From assembly GCA_905221605.1 (NCBI GenBank), contig CAJNDS010000347.1:780001-844000 (forward strand): 64,000 nucleotides of DNA. Direction: 5' to 3'. Made by a program: the position numbers and the translations under genes. A model generated the notes under the pieces. The model saw only the letters and a program-made list of their open reading frames with translations. It was not told where the DNA came from and ran no database searches. This stretch comes from Symbiodinium natans (lineage: Eukaryota > Sar > Dinophyceae > Suessiales > Symbiodiniaceae). Each line of letters opens with the position of its first letter. The stretch's first letter is position 1. This document shows positions 50,431-59,720 of the stretch, in pieces.

Positions 50431-50622
50431 GAAGGCCAAAATTGGCTTCAGGTGTCCGGAGGGTGAAAATTGGCTTCGGAAGGCCAAAATTGCCCAAATG
50501 ATCCAAAATTGGCTACAGACGGCCAATTGCCTCAGAAGGCCAAAAATTGGCTTCAAAATGACATTCAGAAGGCTCAAAATTGGCTTCAGAAGGCCCAAAA
50601 TCGGCTTCAGAAGGCTGGCTAA
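50429..50622. repeat. 21-base minisatellite encoding heptads
   Basis: About eight degenerate copies of CAAAATTGGCTTCAGAAGGC. In one plus frame the last copies read QKAQNWLQKAQNRLQKAG, a coiled-coil heptad, but indels change the frame between copies. It is either a decaying 3' coding end or non-coding. Confidence 0.8.
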
Positions 50623-50635
50623 AGCTGCCCGGGTA

Positions 50636-50998
50636 CACCCCCCTACCCCCCCCCTCCCCCCCCCCCTCCCCGTTTTGGTTGGGTAAGGAGGGAAAGAGGG
50701 AGGTTTTCACCTCCTTTCCCATCCAACACGCCGCCAGGGTCGGCGGACCCTAAGCCCTTAACCCTAAACCCAGAACCCTAAACCCTAAACCCAGAACCCT
50801 AAACCCTAAACCCTGAACCCCAAACCCCAAGCCTTAAACCCCAAACCCTAAACCCCAAACCTTAAACCCGGAACTTGTGAGCTTCTGAGGGGGAGCTTCG
50901 GCCCTTCGATGCCACAAACCCTCAAGCCGGACCTGAATCCCGAAACCTCAACCCCCAATAGGGTTCAGGGTTTAGGGTTTAGGGTTTAGGGTTTAGGG
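50636..50998. repeat. C-rich tract, R2 copy and heptamers
   Basis: C runs at 50638-50671, R2 at 50718-50751, then CCCTAAA/CCCAGAA/CCTTAAA at 50748-50870 and TTTAGGG at 50962-50997. Confidence 0.9.
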
Positions 50999-51027
50999 GC
51001 ACTGTTACCGGTGCCAAGCTTGCAAGC

Positions 51028-51072
51028 AGGGCGAAGATCCGACCCGACGTGGTGGCGCGGCTGGGACCTGAA
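51028..51072 (+). CDS. PPR-like fragment
   Basis: After GCAAGCAG|G the frame reads (R)AKIRPDVVARLGPE, resembling the AKIxPDVVxY stretch of a PPR unit. It lies between locus D and the main exons of locus E; the join was not resolved. Confidence 0.4.
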
Positions 51073-51094
51073 TCAGTAATTAAGGCCGTGCAGG

Positions 51095-51352
51095 CTAGGT
51101 TTAGGGTTTAGGGTTTAGGGTTTAGGGTTTAAGGTTTAGGGTTTAGGGTTTAGGGTTTAGGGTTTAGGGTTTAGGGTTTAGGGTTTAGGGTTCAGGGTTC
51201 AGGGTTCAGGGTTTAGGGTTTAGGGTTTAGGCGGTTTAGGGTTTAGGGTTTAGGGTTTAGGGTTTAGGCGGTTTAGGGTTTAGGTTTCTGGGTTTAGGGT
51301 TTAGGGTTTGGGGTTTAGGTTTCTGGGTTTAGGGCTTAGGGTTTAGGGCTAA
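51095..51352. repeat. TTTAGGG array
   Basis: About 30 G-strand heptamers with TTCAGGG and GCGGTTTAGG interruptions. Confidence 0.95.
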
Positions 51353-51565
51353 GATGTCAAGCCCACCCTCCTCCAAAATCGCGTGCAAGTGCGTGATTCT
51401 GATTTTCTGGCTGACACTGGCCACAGGGAAGCGTTCGAAGAAGCTAGGTTTCAGAGTTGAGGATGCAGGGTTTGGGGGCTCAGGCTTCTAGCTGAGGCTT
51501 GCGCTGTTTACGGTTTATGGTTTGGGGAGCTGACCCCGAACCCAACACGAACACAAGCTGTCCAG

Positions 51566-51680
51566 GTATACGGCTGCGATCCAGTCCTGTGACCAATGCG
51601 GGCAGTGGCAGTTCGCGCTGCATCTCTTTGATGACATGCCCCTGGGTGCGCAAGTCTTCAAGTCTCCAAAGCGCCTACGA
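51566..51680 (+). CDS. PPR protein exon (locus E)
   Basis: After CTGTCCAG|G reads YTAAIQSCDQCGQWQFALHL and FDDMPLGA. Frame closes at TAG 51681. The real 3' end is probably within MPLG (a GTGCGC or GCAAGT donor), but no candidate joins to the next exon in both phase and register; a small indel or missing exon is possible. Confidence 0.65.
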
Positions 51681-51683
51681 TAG

Positions 51684-52071
51684 GGGCCTTAGTAATTAGA
51701 AAAAGGTCTTTTTGGAGGCATTATCGTCTAATTCTAATTGAGGGAATACTACTAGCAATTCTTCCGGCCCCTACATGAGGGTTCAGGGTTGCGGGTTCGG
51801 GCTTTGCAGGGCTTATTTTGTGTGGCCTAGAGCTCGACAACCCTCAACCCAACCCTCAACCCTAAACCCTATAATCAGGGTTACGACCCAGGAAGAAGGT
51901 TCTTCGTGGCTGTGCGACCCTCAGCTTTCAAATAATAATCCCGAAGCCGCCAACATATAGGGTTTGGGGTGCTTTGAGGTTTCGGGTTTAGGGTTTAGGG
52001 TTTAGGGTTTAGGGTTTAGGGTTTAGGGCAACGAGTTCCCAACATCCGAAGAAAGAACCCGGCCCCCGAAG
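51684..52071. other. Locus E intron, mixed content
   Basis: Unassigned DNA followed by TTTAGGG at 51985-52028. The ORF at 51775-51960 has no motif. Confidence 0.6.
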
Positions 52072-52081
52072 GTTTCGGAGC

Positions 52082-52109
52082 AAGGTGGCCCCAGATGTCA
52101 TTGCCTACA
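52082..52109 (+). CDS. PPR protein exon (locus E)
   Basis: Reads KVAPDVIAY and the first base of a Ser codon, ending at a GC donor (TACA|GCGACT). Joining to 52442 gives DVIAYSALMGCFKGGQW in register. The 5' end is not resolved and may be at 52072. Confidence 0.65.
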
Positions 52110-52441
52110 GCGACTCTGGCTCTCATGGCATTTCTCGGGGTTCTTTAGAGGGTTTAGGGGGTTTAGGGTTTAGGGTTTAGGGTTTGGGGGGGTTTAGTGG
52201 GTTTAGAGGGTTTAGAGGGCTTAGAGGGTTTAGGGTTTAGGGTTTGGGGTGGTTTAGAGGCTTTGGAGGCTCGAGAGGCTTTGGAGGCAGAGGGTTTAGA
52301 GTGTGTTAAACCCTAAACCCTAAACTCTAGGCCCTAAGCCCTAAGCCCTAAACCCTAAGCCCTAAACCCTAAACACTAAACCCTAAACCCTAAGCCCTAA
52401 ACCCTAAACCCTAAACCCAAAGGCCCCTTGGGCCGACTGAG
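52110..52441. repeat. Locus E intron with inverted heptamer arrays
   Basis: GC-AG intron. TTTAGGG units (52148-52250) are followed by CCCTAAA units (52308-52415), so the transcript can fold into a long hairpin. GCGACTCTG and GCGCTCTG mark the two junctions, a near direct repeat. Confidence 0.8.
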
Positions 52442-52512
52442 GCGCTCTGATGGGCTGCTTCAAAGGTGGGCAGTGGCCGCTGGCTCTGGCCCTGTTGGAG
52501 CAGATGCCGCAG
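52442..52512 (+). CDS. PPR protein exon (locus E)
   Basis: After GACTGAG|G reads (S)ALMGCFKGGQWPLALALLE then QMPQ, ending at a GC donor (CAG|GCACCC). Joining to 53230 gives MPQAKIAPNAISY. Confidence 0.78.
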
Positions 52513-53229
52513 GCACCCGATGCTTTGGGGGGTTTGCGGCTTCAGGGTTTAGGGTTTAGGGTGTAGGGTTAGGGTTTAGGGTTTAGGGTTTAGGGTCTAG
52601 GGTTTAGGGTTTAGGGTTTAGGGTTTAGGGTTTAGGGTTTAGGGTTTAGGGTTTAGGGTTTGGGGTTTAGGGTTCAGGGTTGAGGGGTGCAGAGGGGGAG
52701 GGGGGGTTGGTTCAGGGCCTAGGGGTGTGGGGGTGTTAGGGTTTGATGTTTAGGCGTCGGGGCTTTCGTGGTTTAGGGGGTTGAGGGGTTTAGGGGTTGA
52801 GGGGGTTAGGGGTTTAGGGTTGGGGGGTTTGGGGGTTTGGGGTGTATGGGGACTAGGGTTCTACGGAACGCGATGCGCATGTTTGGATCCGCCTTACCAC
52901 CTCCGAAAAAGTTCTTTAAACCTCGATGCCTGGAAGGGTTTAGGGCTTAGGGTTTAGGGTTTTGGGTTTGGGGTTTAGGGTTTGGGGTTTGGGGTTTTAG
53001 GGAGTGGGCGTGGATTTTCACGATTCACCAAGTGACGGTCTTGTTAGAGATTTCGGGTTTGTGACGTAGCGTTTTCCGTTGGGGCGTTTGTGGGGCTCGG
53101 GTTCAGGGCTTGTAAGTCTTAGGACAGAAAGATCCGGGCTTGGGGCTTAGGGCTTAGGGTTTGGGGTTTATGGGTTATATAGGGTTTAGGGTTCAGGGGC
53201 AGGTTGGGAGTCCAGCTACCTTCGCAGAG
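52513..53229. repeat. Locus E intron with TTTAGGG array
   Basis: TTTAGGG at 52540-52690 (about 20 units), G-rich variants TTGAGGGG and TTTGGGG at 52770-52850, more TTTAGGG at 52935-52995. No C-strand units are seen. Confidence 0.85.
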
Positions 53230-53310
53230 GCGAAGATCGCTCCAAATGCGATCAGCTACACTGCAGCCATGGGTGCATGCGAGAAGGGCGGGCAGTGGCA
53301 GATGGCTTTG
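53230..53310 (+). CDS. PPR protein exon (locus E)
   Basis: After CGCAGAG|G reads AKIAPNAISYTAAMGACEKG then GQWQMAL, ending at a GC donor (TTG|GCTGCG). The in-frame TAG at 53326 is intronic. Joining to 53926 gives QMALELYATLPRAKL. Confidence 0.8.
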
Positions 53311-53925
53311 GCTGCGTGGCTGGATTAGGGTTTAGGGTTTAGGGTTTGGGGTTTGGGATTTAGGGTTTAGGGTTTAGGATTTGGGGTTTAGGGTTTGATG
53401 CTTAGAGTTTAGGGGTTCCATGTGCCTTCAGTGCTCAAGACTTGGACCCCAAGGTCCTCCACCCCACCCCAGACCCTAAATCCTAAACCCCAAACCCTGA
53501 AGCCTAAACCCGAACCCTCCTAGGGTTTAGGTAGGGTACTTTCATTCGGGTTTAGGGTTCAGGGTTTAGGGTGTAGGCCTACAAGTACCCTAAACAAGGT
53601 GATGACCATTCTCACAACCCGAACAATAATCATCCTTGAACCTCTAAGTCTGCTATTCTAATTCCCAGTGAGGTAGTATGGGCCCTAAACCCCTTTAGGG
53701 TTCATTCCCTCAACCCTAAACCCTAAACCCTAACTTTACTTGAAATTTGAATCCCTCCCCTAAGTCTCACACCCCCCAACAGAAGACTGCGGAAGGGGTT
53801 CAAGGTTTCAACCCAAGCCCTAAACCCTAAATGCTAAACCCTAAACCCTAAACCCTAAACCCTGAACCCTAAACCCTGAACCCTAAACCCTTAACCCTAA
53901 ACCCCAGAATCTGAGCCCAGAAGAG
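53311..53925. repeat. Locus E intron with arrays and a MITE remnant
   Basis: TTTAGGG at 53328-53412, CCCTAAA at 53470-53515, a MITE family 1 right end at about 53576-53650 (CCTTGAACCTCTAAGT), CCCTAAA at 53810-53905. Confidence 0.8.
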
Positions 53926-53974
53926 GAGCTTTACGCCACGCTTCCACGCGCCAAGCTCACTCCCAACGCAATCA
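53926..53974 (+). CDS. PPR protein exon (locus E)
   Basis: After CAGAAGAG|G reads ELYATLPRAKLTPNAI and one base of a Ser codon; GC donor (ATCA|GCCGCT). Joining to 54396 gives NAISHSCALFACQSGAQW in register. GCC is shared by both junctions. Confidence 0.75.
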
Positions 53975-53997
53975 GCCGCTCAGTGTGCGATTGCAGG

Positions 53998-53999
53998 GT

Positions 54000-54031
<32 letters not shown>

Positions 54032-54370
54032 GGTTTAGGGTTTAGGGTTTAGGGTTTAGTTTAGGGTTTCAAGTTTAGTGTAGGGTTTAGGGTTCCCAAG
54101 GGCAATGCCTTCGACCCTCCTAACCCAACATCTCACTAAAGCCTCCGCTGCGGCCTAAACCCCTCAACCCCTCAACCCAACCCCAAACCCCAAACCCCAA
54201 ACCCCAAACCCCAAACCCCAAACCCCAAACCCCAAACCCCACACCCCAAACCCCAAACCCCAAACCCCAAACCCCAAACCCCAATCCCAAACCCCAAACC
54301 CCAAACCCCAAACCCCAAACCCCAAACCCCAAACCCTAAACCCTAAACCCTACACCCTAAACCCTAAACT
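53998..54370. repeat. TTGAGGG, TTTAGGG, then CCCCAAA array
   Basis: Inverted arrangement again: G-strand at 53998-54085, then 54175-54335 is a nearly pure array of about 22 CCCCAAA units, a variant amplified on its own, then CCCTAAA. Confidence 0.95.
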
Positions 54371-54395
54371 GCAAGCTCTAACAGTTATTCTACAG

Positions 54396-54460
54396 GCCAC
54401 AGCTGCGCCCTTTTTGCCTGCCAGTCGGGTGCGCAGTGGCAGCGTGCCTTGGGGTGCCTG
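54396..54460 (+). CDS. PPR protein exon (locus E)
   Basis: After ATTCTACAG|G reads (S)HSCALFACQSGAQWQRALG then CLGTEG. The 3' end is not resolved; joining to 55423 in register would leave the unit two residues short, so an exon may be missing here. Confidence 0.65.
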
Positions 54461-54469
54461 GGCACTGAG

Positions 54470-55422
54470 GGATTGGGCCGGGCCTTAGGACCTTAGGGGC
54501 CTTAGGGCCTTAGGGCCTCAGGGCCTTAGGGCCTTAGGGCCTTAGGGTTTCGGGTTTAGGGTTTAGGAGTTAGGGTTTAGGGTTGATGGTGGAGGATTTG
54601 TAAAGACGGGTTTTAGGTTCAGGGTTTTAACATTTTAGGGGTTTAGGGTTGGGGGGTTTGGGGTGTGGGGGTTAGGGTTTTGTTCTAGGGATCGGGATTT
54701 GTGTTTGAGGGTTTGGAGGTGTAGGGTTCGGGGTCGGGGTTGAGAGTTTGGGATTTCGGATTTGGGGTTTAGGGGTTTGGGCTTAGGGTCTGAGATTTAG
54801 GTTTTAGAGTTTGGGGGTGTAGGGGTTTTGGGGTTTTAGCTTTTCGGGATAAAGATCTTGGGCCTTAGGGTCACGGGTTTAGGCTGTCACAGGGTATGCG
54901 ATTTCTATAGGTTTCGGATGCCTGTCTCACTCTCTCTCTCTCTTTTTTTGGGGGGGGGGGGGGGGTTGAAAGGGAGGTAGAACGAAATATACAGGGGTTG
55001 AAGGATCTCCAGGCTGATAGGTTTGGGCTTTAGACCCCAAACCCTAAACCCTAAAACCCTGTAGGGTTCAGGGTTTGAAGGAGCCACGAGGTCGAAAGAC
55101 CCCCTCAAGCCATCACATCCCGACTCTTCTTGGGGAAAACCTCTCTTCGGGAGACCCTTCCTTCCGAGGAATCTAACACCTAAACCCATATCCCTTATCC
55201 CTTAACCGTAGACCCTAAACCCTAAACCCTAAACCCTAAACCCTGAACCCTGAACCCTGAACCCGAAGCCCAAAACCACGCACTCTAGAGTATACGTGAC
55301 AAGTCTTGGAGTCTTTAAGGCTTAGGGCTTAGGGTTTCAGGGTTTAGGGGTGAGGGTTCAGGTTTCATTCAAGCTCTGTGTTTAGGGTTTAGGGTTTAGG
55401 GTTTAGGGCTTAGGGTTTGCAG
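54470..55422. other. Locus E intron or spacer
   Basis: GGCCTTAG nonamers at 54480-54545, T/G-rich degenerate heptamers at 54545-54880, a G run at 54948-54965, CCCTAAA at 55200-55270 and TTTAGGG at 55375-55415. No gene seen. Confidence 0.7.
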
Positions 55423-55499
55423 GAGTGGGGCGCTCCAAGGCTCTTCTTCGAGATGCCCCAGGCCGCGCTAACCCCCGACGTGGTGAGCTACAGCTCGGC
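55423..55499 (+). CDS. PPR protein exon (locus E)
   Basis: After TTTGCAG|G reads EWGAPRLFFEMPQAALTPDV then VSYSS and two bases of an Ala codon; GC donor (GGC|GCTCCT). Joining to 56011 gives SYSSALAACARGGRW. GCTC is repeated at both junctions. Confidence 0.78.
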
Positions 55500-56010
55500 G
55501 CTCCTGGGCATCTTCGTCTAGGGTCAGGGTTTAGGGTTTAGGGTTTAGGGTCTAGGGTTTAAGGTTTAGGGTTTAGGGTTGAGGGTTTAGGGGGTTTAGC
55601 GTTTAGGGTTCAGGGTTCAGGGTTCAGGGTTTAGGGTTGGATGGTTGGGGCATGCTAGATTCTGTGAGGCATGCAAAAACCGTGGCTTGGAGCCCCCAAC
55701 ATTCCTTCTTCAGAGCTTCCATCCTCAGTGCCCGGAAGCCCTAAACTCCGAACCCGAAACCCGAAACCAAAACCCCACACCCTAGACTCCAAACCTACCC
55801 TGAACCCTTTAAAGTCCCTTGACCCCCAACTCTTGGGTCATATGCAACTCCTACCCCAACTGCCCCTTTATGGTCCAAGGGCGGTTGGGTTCCCTGAGCT
55901 ACCTTGCCCCAACAAAGTAGCCCAGATTATGGTTGATCCTAACCCTAAACCCTAAACCCTAAACCCTAAACCTGAAACCTTAAACCCGAAACCCTGAACC
56001 TCAAGCAGAG
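55500..56010. repeat. Locus E intron with inverted arrays
   Basis: TTTAGGG/TTCAGGG at 55520-55640, unassigned DNA, then CCCTAAA at 55938-56000. GC-AG. Confidence 0.8.
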
Positions 56011-56066
56011 GCTCGCCGCCTGCGCGAGGGGCGGGCGCTGGGTCCTGGCCCTGCACCTCTTCCAAG
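56011..56066 (+). CDS. PPR protein exon (locus E)
   Basis: After CAAGCAGAG|G reads (A)LAACARGGRWVLALHLFQ and one base of a Gly codon; GA donor (CAAG|GAGAAC). Joining to 56993 gives HLFQGMREARIRPNVIAY, exact register. Confidence 0.8.
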
Positions 56067-56069
56067 GAG

Positions 56070-56178
56070 AACTGGGTGCTGGAGTACGATACTTCAATAG
56101 CTTTTTTGGTTCTGGGTTCCTATTATAGCTGCTTATACATAAAAAGTATATGTTTTCCAGGGTCTACTCCAAAGTAGA
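56070..56178. mobile_element. MITE-like family 5 copy at an intron start
   Basis: AACTGGGTGCTGGAGTAC, TTTTTTGGTTCTGGGTTCC and CAGGGTCTACTCCAAAGTAG, as at 35193. It starts three bases into intron 56067-56992. Confidence 0.8.
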
Positions 56179-56992
56179 GACAAGAGTAGGGAGAAGCCGA
56201 AGGGCTCCAGTTTCGGATTTCATGGCCCAGTGTTGGGGTTTAAGTTTTGGGTTCCGGGCCTAGGGTTGAGGGTTAAGGGTTCAGGGCTTAGGGTTTCGGG
56301 TTTAGGGGTGAGGGTTCCGGGAGCAGGCTTCAGCATTGGAGGTCCAGGGTCCCTTGACTCATGCGAAGACCCGCACGTCCCGATGCTGTAGCTCCGAAAC
56401 CCTGAACCCTCCTACACCCGACACCCTACACCCTACACCCGAAATCCTAAACCCTAACCTTAACCCTAAGCTTTGTACCAAATGCCGCACAGCAAGCCCC
56501 TGGCTTTTGACCTTTGCAATGTTGGGTGAGACTTTTGAAGCGCGTAACTAAAACACTGAGGCTACCTCCCAGAACAAGGCTTAGGGTTTAGGGTTTAGAG
56601 CTTCGGGTCCCTGACCTTGCTTTCGTTTTGCTAACGTATGGACCCTTTGGGCTTCTTATCGGGAGGGTGGGTTTCTGTAGCTACCTTACGAGTCATCTGC
56701 AGTTGTAGGGTCCAAAGGGAGGGGGGTTCATGGGGGGTAGACACCTAGGGCCCAGGGAACCTCAAAAAAGCTTAGGGAGCCTTAGGGAACCTTGATTTGC
56801 ACGTGAACCCCCCTCCCCACCCTGAACCCTGAACCCTGAACCCTGAACCCTGAACCCTGAACCCTGAACCCTGAACCCTGAACCCTGAACCTTGAACCCT
56901 GAACCCTGAACCCTGAACCCTGAACCCTGAACCCTAAACCCTACACCCTAAGTCCTAAACCCCAAACTCCAATGCAACACCTACATCTGCAG
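56179..56992. other. Rest of a locus E intron
   Basis: G-strand units at 56235-56310, C-strand at 56400-56470, and an almost pure CCCTGAA array of about 16 units at 56818-56935 near the 3' end. The ORF at 56336-56551 is not supported. Confidence 0.75.
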
Positions 56993-57066
56993 GAATGAGG
57001 GAGGCCCGGATCCGGCCCAATGTGATTGCCTACAACGCCGTCCTGGACTGTCTGCAGCAACGGGAG
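56993..57066 (+). CDS. PPR protein exon (locus E)
   Basis: After ATCTGCAG|G reads (G)MREARIRPNVIAYNAVLD then CLQQRE; GT donor (GAG|GTCGGC). Joining to 58694 gives LQQREAGESLLQEAV. Confidence 0.8.
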
Positions 57067-58693
57067 GTCGGCTCCTTGAACCTCGGGGGTTGAAGAGGAG
57101 GGTTTAGGGTTCAGGGTTCAGGGTGTAGGGTTTAGGGTGCAGGGTTTAGGGTACTTAAAGCCCCCTGTTTCTTAGGAAGGGATGAGGGAATGAGGGCCCG
57201 AGAAAAGCCGTTAAGGGATTGCAGAGGGACCTCATTCCCTCGTTCCCTACAAGAGGGTTTGGGCTTGAGGGTTTGGGGTTTACGAATAAGTAGGGTTATA
57301 GGTCGGGGTATCGATGCTTTGAACCTTCTTTTGGGGTACTTCTAGGCCTACTTAGGTCTAGGAACCTCCAAGTATCGAAGGGTTTGGATGCAGGCTCCGG
57401 GAGGGCAAGAGGAGGAACAGAATCCCATCCCAACACCCTCAACCTCAACAAAGTGGCCGTGTAACCCAAAACAAAGCGTACGTAGAGGCCATTGCTATGT
57501 GTAGTTGGAACACGGCGCTTAGACGCCCGGGGGAGGGTGGGGGGGGAATCTGTATATTTCGGGGTTCGGCGCATGATTACGTGTTACCCGTGCCTGCGAA
57601 TGGACGGAGCATGCATGCCCGCCCAACAGCAAAAGCCCTAAACCCGAAACCCTGCAACCCAAATCCTGACGCGAAAATCCTCAAGCCTTAACCATGCTGA
57701 AGCCAGAGCATGTTGCCCTTGGCACCAAACTCAAACGAAAGATCAGCCGTACAAGTACATATCTTGTGCAGAATCAAGCAGTGTTCTCACGATTTTTGCC
57801 CGATTTTCTTAGTATCCTTAGAACAACGACTGTAAATTCTAATCTAAACTGCAAATTCGCTGTTTAACAAAGTGCCTTCAAAACACCACGGGCGTCTGCA
57901 CACCGTGTACCGCGTACTTTGGGGGTGGGTGGACTCAACCTCCATTTTGGTGGACTTAACCTCCACTTTCTATGGAAACGGGAGGGAATTGATTTGTGGG
58001 GGCCCCCCAAAATTTCCGGCCAGTTGCGCTTAGGGTTTGCTCCGTCTGGGATTCTAAGCAACGACCCACTAGTGGTGGCTTTTTGTTGTGCGGTGAGGGC
58101 GCGGGGGGTGGGGAGTTCAGAGTTCAGGGTCCCTAAAGCTGAACCCAAAACCCCGAAGCCCTAAATCTTCGATCTTAAGCTGCCTGTTTTAAGGTTCAGC
58201 CACGAAAAATCACCTAAACCCAAAACCTGAAAACCCCTCAAGCTCGTAAACCCTAAACCCTAGCCCCTGAAACCCCTAAAGCCCTAAACCCCCAAAACGT
58301 CCTATTGCCCCTAACAGCCCCTAACCCTAAATCCTCTTTTGCCCCTCAAGCCCTAGACCCTCAACAAAGAAACCTCCAACCGATCCAATACCTTCCCCCC
58401 CCTCTCCCCCCAAAAAAATCCTAAAGCCCCTTAAGATCCCCTCAAAACGCCCCATAACCCCCCAAAAAAACCTAAGGCCCCTTCACAACCTTAACAAAAG
58501 GCCAGCGGCAGGCGAGTGAGTACCTTCTGCGTAAAGCACGTAAGCCCTAGACCCCTCAGCAAAAAAACCTATTGCCCCAAGAACCCCGCGCCCAAAAAGC
58601 CCCTGAAGCCCCTTAAACCCTTGACCCTAATCCCTAAAGCCTAAAGCCTAAACCCTAAACCCAAAACCCTAAACCCTAAACCCTGAACCGCAG
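57067..58693. other. Long locus E intron
   Basis: TTTAGGG/TTCAGGG at 57100-57155; an inverted-repeat element with GGGAATGAGGG arms at 57180-57250; a MITE family 1 right end at 57360-57376 (GGAACCTCCAAGTATC); unassigned DNA to 58190; C-strand heptamers at 58215-58340 and 58540-58690. ORFs at 57497-57691 and 57919-58164 show no motif. Confidence 0.65.
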
Positions 58694-58720
58694 GCGGGTG
58701 AGTCCCTTCTGCAAGAGGCG
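58508..58720. repeat. Imperfect direct repeat around a heptamer block
   Basis: GCAGGCGAGTGAGTACCTTC at 58508 recurs as GCAGGCGGGTGAGTCCCTTC at 58690. About 150 bases rich in CCCTAAA lie between. The right copy is the 3' splice junction of the next exon. Confidence 0.8.
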
Positions 58721-58790
58721 GTCCGGGAGGGCATCTTCGATCCGCTGCAGCGAGGGAGCCTCTACTTGCAAGCCTCCGCCTTGGCAGCGG
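58694..58790 (+). CDS. PPR protein exon (locus E), pre-Smr
   Basis: After AACCGCAG|G reads AGESLLQEAVREGIFDPLQ then RGSLYLQASALAAV, a helical linker after the last PPR unit. The 3' end is unresolved; a GC donor after SLY (TT|GCAAGC) would join to the Smr exon in phase. Confidence 0.6.
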
Positions 58791-58794
58791 TTCA

Positions 58795-58841
58795 GGGTTT
58801 AGGGTTTAGGGTTTAGGGTTTAGGGTTTAGGGTTTAGGGTG
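58795..58841. repeat. TTTAGGG array
   Basis: Six to seven perfect units directly after the preceding exon. Confidence 0.95.
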
Positions 58842-59074
58842 ATGGAGGGGGCGCGCTGGTGCTAAAAGCACCCAGGCGCGTGGACTTGTGGAGCCCCACC
58901 CCCGCTTGCGCTCCACCCTCCTTGCTCTGGGAGGCAGCCGAAGTCACCGTGTCCAAGATTTGGTGTTGGGGTTGGGGGTTGGCTGACGCCTTCGCCCTTG
59001 GCGTTGCGGGTCGTTGTGGGGGATGATGCACATCCTAGGAGGGCCTGTGCCGAGCACTGGTCCGGATCCTAGAA

Positions 59075-59400
59075 GTGACTCCCTATAAACCCTATAAACC
59101 CTATAAATCTTGTAAACCCTGTAAGCCCCATAAACCCTACAAACCCTATAAACCCCATAAACCCCACAAACCCTACAAACCCCAAAAAACCCCATAAACC
59201 CCACAAACCCCATAAACCCCATAAACCTTATACGCCCTAGACACCCCAGAAACCCTATAAGATTAACCCACCCTAGATAAACCCTACACAAACCCTACAT
59301 CAACCTTACACAAACCCCACATAAACCCCACATAAACCCTACATGAACTCATCTCAGCCCTATGCAACTCAATAGATCCGATATAAACCCTGTAAACCCC
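59075..59400. repeat. CCCTATAAA / CCCCATAAA nonamer array
   Basis: About 30 C-strand nonamers (ACCCTATAA, ACCCCATAA, ACCCTACAA), a two-base-longer relative of the heptamer. It ends just before the Smr exon. Confidence 0.93.
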
Positions 59401-59409
59401 AAGAATCAG

Positions 59410-59493
59410 GACTCCCTGCACTACGCTGGACCTCCACGAGATGTCTGCCGGCGCGGCCTCTGCAGCCGTCCTCTGGTGGCTACCGGGCGGCAG
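59410..59493 (+). CDS. Smr-domain exon of a PPR-Smr protein (locus E)
   Basis: After AAGAATCAG|G reads TPCTTLDLHEMSAGAASAAV then LWWL. LDLH-x-MS-x3-A-x2-AV-x-WWL is the N-terminal motif of the Smr domain that ends PPR-Smr proteins, some of which cleave RNA. The rest of the domain (the GxG-type C-terminal half) was not found before the next gene, so the gene is either truncated or has a further exon that I missed. The TAG at 59510 is probably intronic. Confidence 0.65.
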
Positions 59494-59504
59494 GGCTTTG
59501 AGGG

Positions 59505-59720
59505 CTTTTTAGGGTTTAGGGTTTAGGGTTTAGGGTTTAGGGTTTAGGGTTTGGGGTTTAGGGTTTCGGGTTTGGGGCTTTGAGGGTGTTGCGGGTTTAC
59601 AGGGCGTTTAGGGTTTCATGCGCTTTTCAGGTTTAGGGTTAGGGCGTGGGTTTACACAGCTTAAAGGCTTTTAGGTTTTGGGGTTTAGGGTTCAGGGTTT
59701 AGGCTTGGGGTTTAGGGCTG
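59505..59720. repeat. TTTAGGG array
   Basis: TTTAGGG at 59510-59580 with further scattered units to 59715. Confidence 0.92.

Noticed and set aside
44519-51680. Loci D and E as one gene
   Set aside because: The residue spacing AFS|YTAAIQSC fits, but the codon phase of the donor at 44671 does not match the acceptor at 51566, and about 6.9 kb with other candidate genes lies between. Left open.
54120-54332. Gly/Phe/Trp/Val repeat ORF on the minus strand (GFGVWGL units)
   Set aside because: It is translation of the CCCCAAA array; similar GFRV and NPKP peptides throughout the window are also heptamer translations.
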